A program made the position numbers and the translations under genes. 64,000 nucleotides of DNA from Acidobacteriaceae bacterium. GTDB lineage: Bacteria; Acidobacteriota; Terriglobia; Terriglobales; Acidobacteriaceae. The DNA lies in assembly GCA_021323655.1 (NCBI GenBank), contig JAJPKO010000042.1:59546-123545 (forward strand), in the 5' to 3' direction. The notes beneath the pieces are model-generated. The model did not search any database. It was given only the letters and a program-made list of their open reading frames with translations, and was not told the origin of the DNA. Positions 1-8,649 of this stretch are shown piece after piece; positions within the stretch are counted from its first letter, which is position 1, and each line of letters begins with the position of its first letter.

Positions 1-833
1 CGTGTGATCTTCGGAAATGCCGGAGTGAACTCCCGGACAACTGCTTCAATCACAGAAGACTTGCCGCAACCATCCGGCCCAATGAACGCGATACAGCCGC
101 CCGTGGGATGAACGACGCGGTCCAACGTGTGCCCCAGGTTCTTCCAGAACGAAAAGGCTCGCGCGGCGAGGTTCTCCGCAGAGTGCTCCATCATGTCCTG
201 GCGAAATGGCTCGATTCCTTGAATAAGCGGCTGCCAGTCTCCGGTATCTGCCATCGTTGCGATCGCCGTCGCATTTTTCTCTGACCAGAAGCGGCGCAAC
301 AATTTATGACAGTTCTCAGGTGCCTCCCGATATAGGCGAGAGATACGATCTCCATGCTCAGGCTTAAAGTCGCGCTTGTTAAGTCGCTTGACTAGGTAGT
401 ACAGGAATTCATGTTGTGCGCTCGGGATCCAGAACCCCTTCGGATGCAGCCGTCGCGCTCCAAGAATTTCTTCAGACCTCAGCCACAATCGGCCAAAGTG
501 CCGATAATCCGAACAGGAGTCCGGCTGGATAAATGTAATCTTGCTTGCCTCCACGTGTGCCAGGCGAAAAGCCCGTGCTGTGCACTCGTGCGGAATGGCT
601 TGAAAAAGCTGCGTGCCCGTTTGCTGGGCAATGGATGCGATCCATTCTGGCACATGCTCAAAGTCCTGCGCTCCCACCATAAAATCAATGTCCGAATCAA
701 AGCTCTGCGGCAAATCATCATAGCCAGTCAGAATGCAGTACGCTGTGCTCTGCAAAGAGAGCGCCTCAATGAATCGGCTCGCCACCAGCGATGAAACAGA
801 AATTAGCTCAGTGTGATTTTGCACTTCCAGCAA
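1..833 (-). CDS. Nucleotidyltransferase-like / P-loop kinase fusion (partial, C-terminus beyond left edge)
   Basis: I translated this by hand; the frame stays open from about position 833 to the edge. The N-terminal half has a nucleotidyltransferase-like signature (FDSDIDFMV, in the position of the G-S/D-x-D motif that binds metal). About 250 residues in there is a clean Walker A loop, GPDGCGKSS, of the thymidylate-kinase type. The chosen start is a TTG at 833, six bases after GGAGG; a GTG at 824 is the alternative. It diverges from the glycosyltransferase at 938 and lies at the edge of the exopolysaccharide locus, so a role in sugar or lipid-carrier phosphorylation is possible. That role is inference from context; the substrate cannot be read from sequence. 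The C-terminal half of the kinase domain is outside the window. Confidence 0.72.
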   Translation of the reverse strand, partial: MLEVQNHTELISVSSLVASRFIEALSLQSTAYCILTGYDDLPQSFDSDIDFMVGAQDFEHVPEWIASIAQQTGTQLFQAIPHECTARAFRLAHVEASKITFIQPDSCSDYRHFGRLWLRSEEILGARRLHPKGFWIPSAQHEFLYYLVKRLNKRDFKPEHGDRISRLYREAPENCHKLLRRFWSEKNATAIATMADTGDWQPLIQGIEPFRQDMMEHSAENLAARAFSFWKNLGHTLDRVVHPTGGCIAFIGPDGCGKSSVIEAVVREFTPAFPKIT

Positions 834-937
834 CTTACGCCTCCATGTTGAACAAAAGCTGAGGAGCCTGATTTTGTTCCATCCTGAAAATGGTACATTC
901 TTCTAAGACCATCGTTTCCGGAGCAGCCAACGACCAC

Positions 938-2152
938 ATGAAGATTCTCCTCTCCGCCTATGCATGTGAGCCTCATAAAGGCTCAGAGCCTGCCGTAGGG
1001 TGGAACTGGATGCTTTCTCTTATCAAACAAGGACATCATGTCTTTGTACTCACTCGCAGTAATAACAAACAGACCATTGAATCTGAAATCAAAAAGCTGC
1101 AACTACCTGTAACTCCGCTTTACTATGATCTACCTTCCTGGTGCAGAAGATGGAAGCGCTGGCCAGGTGGACTATATTTCTACTATCTTTTCTGGCAGCT
1201 CGGCGCCTATTTCTTCGCCAAACGAATTCATAAGATTGAACAGTTTGATCTCGTTCATCACATAACCTTTGTCACCTTTCGCCAACCATCTTTCATGGGC
1301 CGCCTGGGCATTCCCTTCGTCCTCGGCCCCGTAGGTGGCGGTGAAACTTCTCCGCGGCCTTTGCGCCGCGGCTTTCATCGGTCAGGCCGCTTTCGTGAAG
1401 CATTCAGAGACATTGGCATTGCATGGGCACAGCGTGACCCTCTCATGCATGCAACATTTCACCGGGCATCTCGCATAGCATGTACAACGCCTGAGACGCT
1501 GCAGCGAATTCCGGAGAAATATCACTCGAAATGCATTGTGCTGCCGGCCATCGGCATAGATCCACCGCAGCAATCTCCCGAATTACACCCACCATCCCAT
1601 CCCAGCTTTTTATTCATCGGCCGGCTCCTCTACTGGAAAGGCCTGCATCTTGTACTTCGCGCCTTCCCTGAAGTTCTGCAAAGGGTGCCCACTGCGCGCC
1701 TGCGCGTGATTGGCGAAGGAGAAGACTCCAGGTGGCTAAAGGAAGTTGCACGTGAGTCCGGTATTTCCTCCTCCGTGGATTGGCTGCCCTGGATGCCGCA
1801 TCAGGAAATCGCCAAAGAGTACCAAAACAACATCGCGTTCGTTTTTCCCAGCCTGCACGATTCTGGTGGTCTTGTCGTGCTCGAATCTCTCGCTGCTTCA
1901 TTGCCAGTCATATGCCTCGATCTTGGAGGTCCGGGCATCTTTGTAGACAGTTCCTGCGGCATTGCCCTCAAAACATCCGGGCAGAATGACTCGTCTCTTC
2001 AGAAAGCACTGGCCGAAGCCATGGTCTCTCTTGCCCAGAATCCAGAGCGTCGCGCCAAACTGGCAGCCGCCTGCCAAAATCGGGTGCGCCACTTCAGTTG
2101 GGTCGCAGCAGCAGAAACGCTCTACTCTTCGCTCCACCTGAATACCCGATAA
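938..2152 (+). CDS. Glycosyltransferase, GT4 family (exopolysaccharide assembly)
   Basis: This is a 404-residue GT-B fold enzyme. The N-terminus has a short beta-strand and the glycine-rich acceptor loop (MKILLSAYACEP, then GSEPAVGW). The C-terminal half shows the usual GT4 elements: FIGRLLYWKG at the start of the donor domain, RVIGEGED, then FPSLHDSGGLVVLESLA, which contains the E-x7-E-like donor-binding stretch. The start is taken at the ATG at 938 because the conserved N-terminus begins there; an upstream in-frame ATG at 890 would add 16 residues that do not look like the family. It is a cytoplasmic or membrane-associated retaining transferase that adds a sugar from a nucleotide donor to a lipid-linked repeat unit. 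Its sugar specificity is unknown. It is convergent with the flippase gene, which ends 6 nt beyond its stop. Confidence 0.85.
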   Translation: MKILLSAYACEPHKGSEPAVGWNWMLSLIKQGHHVFVLTRSNNKQTIESEIKKLQLPVTPLYYDLPSWCRRWKRWPGGLYFYYLFWQLGAYFFAKRIHKIEQFDLVHHITFVTFRQPSFMGRLGIPFVLGPVGGGETSPRPLRRGFHRSGRFREAFRDIGIAWAQRDPLMHATFHRASRIACTTPETLQRIPEKYHSKCIVLPAIGIDPPQQSPELHPPSHPSFLFIGRLLYWKGLHLVLRAFPEVLQRVPTARLRVIGEGEDSRWLKEVARESGISSSVDWLPWMPHQEIAKEYQNNIAFVFPSLHDSGGLVVLESLAASLPVICLDLGGPGIFVDSSCGIALKTSGQNDSSLQKALAEAMVSLAQNPERRAKLAAACQNRVRHFSWVAAAETLYSSLHLNTR

Positions 2153-2158
2153 AACCGC

Positions 2159-3454
2159 TCATATCTTGCTGATCTCTACCTCCGTGCCTACACTCTTTTC
2201 CTTTTCCTTGGAACGAAACCGGTGCCACGCAAGAAACATGAAGCCCAGGTTGGCAATCTGGCCTCCAACCGCAGCCACCATAATTCCCATGGCCTGAAAG
2301 CTGCGAATGCATGGATAAATCAGAACAACACTGGTAATGGCAGCAGCCAGAGACGAGGTAAGAATCGCGGAAGTCTCTCCGATCGTGCGAAACAGATAGC
2401 TGAACTGCCGCAAAGGCCAGAGTAGGAGAAAATACAGCATCTGCAGGTTCAGAATGCCGGCATAAATTGCTACCTTATGGCCATAAAAGAAGGTGAGAAA
2501 TTCACGCGAGAAAACAGAGATCCCAAGAAACACCACTGCCAACGCAATAAATCCTTTCGCGCCAAAGTGCAGCAGAAACCTGGAGACCCCGACGATTCCA
2601 TTTCTTCTCATCTCTTCGCTGGCCTTGAGCGGAACAATATTCTCCATTGCCTGATAAGCCACGTTCACCGGACCAACGACGTTCTGTGTAGCGCGAACGC
2701 TTCCTGCCGCCTCTGATCCAAGCACCCCTGCGCCGATCAGCATCGCCCCCTGATAAACAAACCACTGCAATTGGTTCGCAATGGCCAGGTCGCGGGAAAT
2801 TCCGCGCGAACGTGCCCACGCTTCTCTTAACTCTTCACCTGACCAGCGAAGGCGTTCTATGACCGCGCCTGTCGCAAATGCAACAGCCGAAGTAATTGCG
2901 ATCGCAAGAAATGCAGTATTCACACTTAAGCGATGCAACACCATCAACACAAGAAGAACGGCCGTTTGGCCCAGATAACTCACAATGTCATTCCAAACAG
3001 AATGCAATGATTGATTCACTGCAAAATAATAGCGGCGCAGCCAGTCCTGCATTAAATAAAAAGCCAGACATAATAGAAACGCCGGGACCTGACTCATACT
3101 TCCAAATCCAGGCTTGAACAAGAGAAATCCGACCGCAAGCACAGCGGTCGCTATCACGGCGGCAGTACAGAACCGTACCTGCACGCCATACATTCCGCGC
3201 AGGTAGCTCATCCTCGCACCGTTGTCCGTGTACAGTCCGGACAGCGTAATCATCGGGGATGAGATAAAACTCAACTGGATGCTGTTGGCGAGTAGAACAA
3301 ACGCATACGCAACAGTAAAAACTCCAAATTGCTCCAGGCCCATTCCGCGGACCAGAATAATTCCCGTCGCAAAATTAGACCCACTTACGACTAACTGGTC
3401 GGCAACAGTTTGGTAGCGGCGCCGGCGCAACAGATCGCTGAAAGATAACTTCAT
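2159..3454 (-). CDS. wzx: Wzx-like polysaccharide flippase
   Basis: This is a 431-residue integral membrane protein with about twelve hydrophobic segments, for example AYAFVLLANSIQLSFI near the N-terminus and AAVGGQIANLGFMFLAWH near the C-terminus. Size, topology and the N-terminal pattern (basic start, then VVSGSNFATGIILVRGMG) match the MOP/Wzx family, which moves undecaprenyl-linked repeat units across the inner membrane. It is read in the same direction as the Wzy-like, Wza-like and Wzc-like genes (spacing to the Wzy-like gene 26 nt), so it probably forms an operon with them as the last gene. Flippases diverge quickly, so the gene symbol rests on context as much as sequence. Confidence 0.82.
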   Translation of the reverse strand: MKLSFSDLLRRRRYQTVADQLVVSGSNFATGIILVRGMGLEQFGVFTVAYAFVLLANSIQLSFISSPMITLSGLYTDNGARMSYLRGMYGVQVRFCTAAVIATAVLAVGFLLFKPGFGSMSQVPAFLLCLAFYLMQDWLRRYYFAVNQSLHSVWNDIVSYLGQTAVLLVLMVLHRLSVNTAFLAIAITSAVAFATGAVIERLRWSGEELREAWARSRGISRDLAIANQLQWFVYQGAMLIGAGVLGSEAAGSVRATQNVVGPVNVAYQAMENIVPLKASEEMRRNGIVGVSRFLLHFGAKGFIALAVVFLGISVFSREFLTFFYGHKVAIYAGILNLQMLYFLLLWPLRQFSYLFRTIGETSAILTSSLAAAITSVVLIYPCIRSFQAMGIMVAAVGGQIANLGFMFLAWHRFRSKEKEKSVGTEVEISKI

Positions 3455-3480
3455 TCGTCGTCCAGAGTGAACATCGCTGG

Positions 3481-4800
3481 TTATTTCGCCGAAAGTGTGA
3501 GCCCTTGCGCGGGAATAACACGCGTCACAGGCTGATACGCATATGCATACTGGCGCCTTACCAGGTCGGTATTCGTTATGATGCAGAGAAACAACGCCAT
3601 CTCATATCCCATCCACCCTAATACGCCTGTGGACATGACAGTTGTCATCCAGACGTGGATGATCAGAACATAAGTACCGGCGTACTGCGGATGATCACGC
3701 CACGCCTTCCATGTGCGCCACGTCGCCAGAATTAGAAGAAAAGCTCCGAGGGCAAACCCAATTGCGCCCAGGCCCGTCAGCAGCTCCATAAATCCATTGT
3801 GGAGTGAGCTTGCTGTTTGTAACGAAAAATCGCCAATGTGTTTCAGGGTTTCTTTTCCACCAACACCGCCTCCGGCCCCCAGGAGCGGATGCGCTTGCCA
3901 CTGGCGAATCGCCGCATTCCACATCACTGTTCTTCCGCTCAATGTGGTAAAGTCGCTCGTCGCCTCCTTCCCTTGCAACGCGACCATGATCTTGTCCTGG
4001 AAGGCAAGACCCAACGCGAAAACAGTGGCTGCCAAAAATGCTCCAAGAGAGCTCGACTTTCTGACGACTACAAAAATTACGCTCAGGATGAGAATCGCGA
4101 AAGAGGTCCGGCTGGCTGCAAAGGCGAACAAAAACATCGCGAATGCCATTTGCCGAAAAGCTGCCCAGCGGTCCAGTCGCTTCGCCTGCCACTCCGCAAA
4201 TACCACAAGAAACAGCGCGCTGGATACATACCCGAGACCGTTTCCAGAAAGAAAAGGCGCCTGAGCAGTGGTGCGGGTAAAGATGCCGGGGCGCAGCTGA
4301 ATGAATGCATGGATATGCATGAAGTAGCCCGCCACCGTTACAAACGCAACCAGTGATATGGTCAACAGAATGATCTGGCGAAGCGCCTCAACCCGCTGCA
4401 GAGCATTTCGCGTCCGGCTCACTTCCCAGAACGCCATACCGGCCAGAAAAATTTCGACTGCCTTCCCTAATGTGCCTTTATGCTCCGTGGACCACAGGGT
4501 GGAAACAAAATAAAGAATCGCAAAAGCAAAGAACAATACGCGGGCATCTTTTAAGTGCAGCCGTGGCGCTTGCGGCTGAAACAGCAGCAAAAGAAATGCA
4601 ACCACACAGAGAGGCCCACGCACAAGCACCAGCATGGCTGTGCTGGTATGCGCCGGCCCCCCGCTTGATGGGTCCGCGTACTGAATCATGGTTCCTAACA
4701 ACAGGCTTAGAAGCGCAAGCCCGGGAATTCCGGCGATTTGCAAGGCGCTCCGCCATGATTCAATGTCCCACGGATAAATAGATACCTGTCTGTCCTGCAA
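3481..4800 (-). CDS. O-antigen polymerase/ligase family protein (Wzy-like)
   Basis: This 439-residue membrane protein has about ten to twelve transmembrane segments and one larger periplasmic loop. The Wzy_C/O-antigen ligase motif lies around residues 290-345: GAGGGVGG, then SLHNGFMELLTGLGAIGF, where the H-N pair is typical of the family. Another conserved stretch is FLSGNGLGYVSSALF around residue 190. Such proteins either polymerise lipid-linked repeat units or ligate glycan to an acceptor. Because it sits between wzx and a wza/wzc pair, polymerase is the likelier role. It starts 15 nt downstream of the Wza-like stop on the minus strand, consistent with one operon. Confidence 0.82.
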   Translation of the reverse strand: MQDRQVSIYPWDIESWRSALQIAGIPGLALLSLLLGTMIQYADPSSGGPAHTSTAMLVLVRGPLCVVAFLLLLFQPQAPRLHLKDARVLFFAFAILYFVSTLWSTEHKGTLGKAVEIFLAGMAFWEVSRTRNALQRVEALRQIILLTISLVAFVTVAGYFMHIHAFIQLRPGIFTRTTAQAPFLSGNGLGYVSSALFLVVFAEWQAKRLDRWAAFRQMAFAMFLFAFAASRTSFAILILSVIFVVVRKSSSLGAFLAATVFALGLAFQDKIMVALQGKEATSDFTTLSGRTVMWNAAIRQWQAHPLLGAGGGVGGKETLKHIGDFSLQTASSLHNGFMELLTGLGAIGFALGAFLLILATWRTWKAWRDHPQYAGTYVLIIHVWMTTVMSTGVLGWMGYEMALFLCIITNTDLVRRQYAYAYQPVTRVIPAQGLTLSAK

Positions 4801-4815
4801 AATGAAACTCCGGGC

Positions 4816-5862
4816 CTACTTAACGGCGTAAATCGTGGCCGCCCCTGTTTGTCCAACAATCGAAGATCCGGCAGTGAAGACTGACTTCAGTTTACTCACT
4901 GGAACATACACAATGTCCTGTGCTTCCAGCTCCAGGGGCTTTTCCTTGCCGCCCACAATGTCTTTGTAGGCCACTGGAATCTCAGTAATATTGCCATTCT
5001 GATCATGGCGGACAACGCGAATCCCGCTAATTTTGGCCTGCATCGTCGTGCCCATGGCGAGTGATAACGCTTGTGCCACATTCAGTGCGCCATCCTCCTG
5101 CATCACGTATCCACCCGGACGGTTGACCGCACCCAGCACGTAAACAACTCCGGCACGTTTTACTGTCACAATGTCCCCCGGCTTCACAAATACATTGCGG
5201 GCCTCATTTTCTTCACGTCCACGAGCATAGTGATAGACATGGAACGTGCTTCCATGTTCCGAAGGGCTTTCTACCTGGATCGTGTCTCCTGCCAGGTTCG
5301 TCTCTCCGCCTGCCATTCCAATTACATCCAGCAGACTATGAGGAGCAAGCATCTGTATCCTGCCCGGCGACTGTACTTCACCTAATACAGTCACGTTGGA
5401 AGATACATACTGTTCTACATTCACAGTTACCTGCGGGTCTTTCAATATCTGTGCAGTGCGAAACTTGTCCTGTATCTCCTTCTGCGCTTCCGGAATTGTT
5501 TTTCCGGCCACATGAATCGTCCCCAGGAGCGGCAGGCTGATATCTCCCTTTTCATCCACGCGCACCTGTGTCGTGAACTCCGGTTCGTCATACACTGATA
5601 CGTTCAGAAAGAAGCCGGGCGCAAGCCGAAGATTGGAAAAATCATCAGGAACAGCAGTCAAAGGGCCGTTGGGATTACTTCCCGATTGTCGGCCTGTCTG
5701 GCTGGCCGCTTGTGAAAAAGTAGATGAAGCCGCGGACGGAGAAAGCTGGCCCGCCTCCTGCGCGAATGCGCTGCTCCCGCACACGATAACTCCACCTGTT
5801 AACATCCAGGCAGCTGACTTAGCGAGTAAGCGCGCAAAGCTATCCAAATTAATTTTCTTCAT
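4816..5862 (-). CDS. Wza-like polysaccharide export protein (Poly_export + SLBB)
   Basis: This 348-residue protein forms the outer-membrane/periplasmic export channel of Wzx/Wzy systems. A signal peptide is visible (MKKINLDSFARLL, then a hydrophobic stretch ending in SSAFAQ). The Poly_export domain begins near LRLAPGFFLNVSVYDEPEF and is followed by SLBB repeats (VTVLGEVQSPGRIQMLAPHS and VVYVLGAVNRPGGYVMQEDG). The start is the ATG at 5862 because a strong GGGGGGAAG lies four bases upstream; an upstream ATG at 5928 would place 22 odd residues before the signal peptide. The start codon lies inside the 3' end of the Wzc-like gene, a 14-nt overlap, which suggests translational coupling. No lipobox cysteine is evident at the signal cleavage site. 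Confidence 0.88.
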   Translation of the reverse strand: MKKINLDSFARLLAKSAAWMLTGGVIVCGSSAFAQEAGQLSPSAASSTFSQAASQTGRQSGSNPNGPLTAVPDDFSNLRLAPGFFLNVSVYDEPEFTTQVRVDEKGDISLPLLGTIHVAGKTIPEAQKEIQDKFRTAQILKDPQVTVNVEQYVSSNVTVLGEVQSPGRIQMLAPHSLLDVIGMAGGETNLAGDTIQVESPSEHGSTFHVYHYARGREENEARNVFVKPGDIVTVKRAGVVYVLGAVNRPGGYVMQEDGALNVAQALSLAMGTTMQAKISGIRVVRHDQNGNITEIPVAYKDIVGGKEKPLELEAQDIVYVPVSKLKSVFTAGSSIVGQTGAATIYAVK

Positions 5863-8197
5863 AGTACTTCCCCCCGCCGTTGTGGCCGTACGCCTGGTAG
5901 TACTCAATAGAATGAGTATTGACACCATTCAATACAATCCCGATGGCCCGTCCGCTGGCGCGCTCCAGAACTGCCGCTGCGCGTTCCACGGCAGTTTTGT
6001 TGGTTACTTCTGCCCGTACCACTGCAAGCGTGGCATCTACTTTGGACGATAGTGCAACCGCATCAGCAGTCAGAAGAACTGGCGGGCTGTCTAGTATGAC
6101 CAATCCGTAGGACTGCTTCAGCATGTTCAGGAGATCGTCTAACTTCGCAGAACTCAGCAGTTCACCAGATGCCGGCGTAGATGCACCTGCGGGAAGCAGA
6201 AACAAATTACGCACCGTCGGATGAGGCTGAAGAAACGGGGCGAAAGGTTTGTCCTCCGCCAATACATCACTCAGGCCAGGCGACTGGCTGCAGTTGAAAT
6301 ACTCATGCAATTGCGGGTGGCGTAAATCCGCATCCACCACAAGCACTTTCTTTCCAGCACACGCAAACGCCACGGCCGCGTTGTAGGAAACAGACGTCTT
6401 GCCTTCGCCGGAAAGCGGGCTTGTCACCAGCAGCGTATGCAGGGGCCTTCCTGCGCTGGCCAGCGCAATAGAAGTACGCAGGGTCCGGTATGCTTCCGCC
6501 ATCGCAGACCTTGGTCGCGTCAATAGCGGACTGGCCTTCTCTGTTTTTCTCTGCAGCAGCCCTCTCTTCTTGCTGGATAAGAGCAGAGCATCGGGAACGT
6601 TGGGAATGCTGGCCAGGGCCGGCAGACGAGTCAGCGGAAGCAGTTGCAGATGTGTCCTCACCGTCTCGTCCATGTGCTCGCGAACAAACGCAGACGACAC
6701 GCCGAACAAAAGACCCGCAGCCAATCCAATCGCAACATAAAGAGGAGGATTCGGCTTTGCAGGCGATGCCGGCGGCCGCGCTACATCAGCAATCTTGATG
6801 TTCGTGGCACGAAGCCCAGCCTGGACGTTGGCCTCCTGCAACTGCCCGTACAGTGCGTCATACAGTTGGCGGCTTGACGCGGCCTGCTGTGCCAGCATCT
6901 GCAGCTTTACCGTGCTCTCATTCAACTTGCTTGCTGCTGCCTGCTGATTCGTGAATGCGGCACGAAGACCTTCTTCATTCTTCAATGCCAGCAAATAATC
7001 ATTCTTGGCACGGAGATTGATCTGCTCCAGCTCCTCTGAAATCTGTCTGTTCACATTCGCCAGCTGATTCTGCAGTTCGAGGATCCTTGGGTTCCTGGCC
7101 CCGTATTTTGTATTTGCATCAGAGTATGCAAGCTCAAGCTGCGCCTTCTGTTGACGCAAGCTCTGCAACAGCTCAAGACCGTTGCCCTGGGTGATCGCGG
7201 CCGAAGTCGCGATCTGCGGCAACGAACTCGATGCCAGATTCGCAACAATGTTTGAATCTTTGGTTTGCGTCAGGTGATAGATGGCTTCTTTGGCCACACG
7301 GGCCGCCTCAGCCTGGGTAAGCTCCTGGTTCAATGTATCCAGCTTGTCTAAAACAGGAATATGAGTGACCGCCCCCGCCCCGCCAGCTTCACCGATAGAT
7401 TTAAGCAGGAGACTATTCAGCCCCGTCTCCCGTTCATAATCGGCCAGCTCCTTCTGCGACTCATCCATCTTCCCCTTCAATTCCTGCAGTTGGGCTTCCA
7501 GCCACTGAGAGGCTTCCGTAGACGAACGCGCCTGAGACTCGAACTTCACATACTCATCCACGACAGCATTCGCGATCTTTGCGGCAAGCTGAGGATCGGG
7601 ATTGAGAAAGCTGATAGTGATAAGCCGGGTATCCGGGGGATTCTTGACCTCAAGCTTCTTGGAAAAAAGAGTAAGCAGGCGCTCACGTCGCGCTGGCGAC
7701 TCACTTAGAGGAAGATGACGATTGAATTCATCCTGAATGCGATCATTCTTGCCCGTAATGTAACCCAGTAGAGAAGGTTTATACGCAAACGGCTTGTACT
7801 TTTCTAACTGAAGGTCCTGAATTACGGCCAGCGCCGTACTGTCGCTTTCCAACACTGCAATATGCGTGGCAATATCTGTTTTCGTGTCGCTTTCACTCAA
7901 GGTTGGGCCAGCGCTGCCAGGATTCAGGCTCACTTCTACCGTTTCATCCTTGCCTACCTGCACCATCGCCGTGCTCTTGTACTGGTTTGTTAGCAAAATG
8001 CAGGCCAGCACTGCCAGACTTGTGCCGCCCAGACAAAAGGACAGTATCCACCACTTGCGCTTCCGCAGCACTCGCCAGATGTCCTTTAGAGATTCTTCTT
8101 TTGCCGGCCCCATGTGTCCCGGGAGACGCTCATCGGCAATGTAAGGCGCGTGAAGCCTGTTTTGATCTACTGGATCAGAAATTACAGGAACAAGCAT
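5849..8197 (-). CDS. Wzc-like polysaccharide co-polymerase with fused BY-kinase
   Basis: This 782-residue inner-membrane protein has a Wzz domain (residues about 30-130, first membrane helix WWILSFCLGGTSLAVLACIL), a long coiled-coil periplasmic region (about 180-480), a second membrane helix (PPLYVAIGLAAGLLFGVSSA) and a cytoplasmic tyrosine-kinase domain. The kinase has Walker A (SPLSGEGKTS), Walker A' (VLVVDADLRHP) and Walker B (LVILDSPPVLL). The C-terminus carries five tyrosines in two clusters (EYYQAY and KYYEEN), the usual autophosphorylation tail that controls chain length and export. It is the first gene of the minus-strand export operon and has GGGAG nine bases before the ATG. The 450-nt region upstream separates it from the divergent wecG-type gene. 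Confidence 0.92.
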   Translation of the reverse strand: MLVPVISDPVDQNRLHAPYIADERLPGHMGPAKEESLKDIWRVLRKRKWWILSFCLGGTSLAVLACILLTNQYKSTAMVQVGKDETVEVSLNPGSAGPTLSESDTKTDIATHIAVLESDSTALAVIQDLQLEKYKPFAYKPSLLGYITGKNDRIQDEFNRHLPLSESPARRERLLTLFSKKLEVKNPPDTRLITISFLNPDPQLAAKIANAVVDEYVKFESQARSSTEASQWLEAQLQELKGKMDESQKELADYERETGLNSLLLKSIGEAGGAGAVTHIPVLDKLDTLNQELTQAEAARVAKEAIYHLTQTKDSNIVANLASSSLPQIATSAAITQGNGLELLQSLRQQKAQLELAYSDANTKYGARNPRILELQNQLANVNRQISEELEQINLRAKNDYLLALKNEEGLRAAFTNQQAAASKLNESTVKLQMLAQQAASSRQLYDALYGQLQEANVQAGLRATNIKIADVARPPASPAKPNPPLYVAIGLAAGLLFGVSSAFVREHMDETVRTHLQLLPLTRLPALASIPNVPDALLLSSKKRGLLQRKTEKASPLLTRPRSAMAEAYRTLRTSIALASAGRPLHTLLVTSPLSGEGKTSVSYNAAVAFACAGKKVLVVDADLRHPQLHEYFNCSQSPGLSDVLAEDKPFAPFLQPHPTVRNLFLLPAGASTPASGELLSSAKLDDLLNMLKQSYGLVILDSPPVLLTADAVALSSKVDATLAVVRAEVTNKTAVERAAAVLERASGRAIGIVLNGVNTHSIEYYQAYGHNGGGKYYEEN

Positions 8198-8649
8198 GGA
8201 TAGTTACTCCCTGGATCGAAATATCTAAATCGCATCATCTATGTTGGGGAAACAGCGAAATATCACGCGGCTTGCTGCATAAGACTGCGATGCGTATAAG
8301 TGGCGCGCATAATCAGCCCGCTATTAGCACCAGACAGCATACAGTTAAGTCTAAGATGTGAATTAGATATGTCAATGAGATATACGGGTGCCCATAAGTA
8401 GGAAGAATATCTCACTGTATGTGGAGGACCGTATCAGTACATTCTCTCTATTGAATGCCATATTAATAGAGTGTTAACGTCATTTTTCGTAGGAACATCA
8501 GGCCCAAACAGGCATAAGAGGCTTCGTTCCGTTTTACGAATGGGCGTGTAGTAATAGCCGGATGGCTTGCACTGTATGACATGGTTTCTGCCGGTTGTGT
8601 TTTTCTGGCCCGCATATTGCCCTCTCATTGGTCAAAAAGGACGAAAAGA
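8198..8649. promoter_or_regulatory. Divergent intergenic control region of the exopolysaccharide locus
   Basis: This AT-richer gap of about 450 nt separates the minus-strand wzc/wza/wzy/wzx operon from the plus-strand wecG-type gene. It contains the sigma-54-like element at 8606-8620 and an inverted repeat TGAGATAT (8376-8383) / ATATCTCA (8407-8414), about 195 nt upstream of that promoter. That is a typical distance for an enhancer-binding-protein site. I found no convincing sigma-54 or sigma-70 element for the minus-strand operon and no credible small gene. Confidence 0.5.
8606..8620 (+). promoter_or_regulatory. Sigma-54 (RpoN) promoter for the WecG-type gene
   Basis: The element reads TGGCCCG-CATA-TTGC. 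It matches the RpoN consensus TGGCACG-N4-TTGC at all but one position, with GG and GC correctly ten bases apart. Predicted transcription starts near 8632, leaving an 18-nt leader that carries AAAAGGA before the ATG at 8650. Confidence 0.75.

Noticed and set aside
8312..8326. Possible sigma-54 site for the wzc operon (GC-N10-CC on the plus strand)
   Set aside because: Only the invariant GG and GC match; the remaining consensus positions do not.
8434..8628. Minus-strand frame of 64 residues in the capsule control region
   Set aside because: It overlaps the sigma-54 site, has no ribosome-binding site and no recognisable features.
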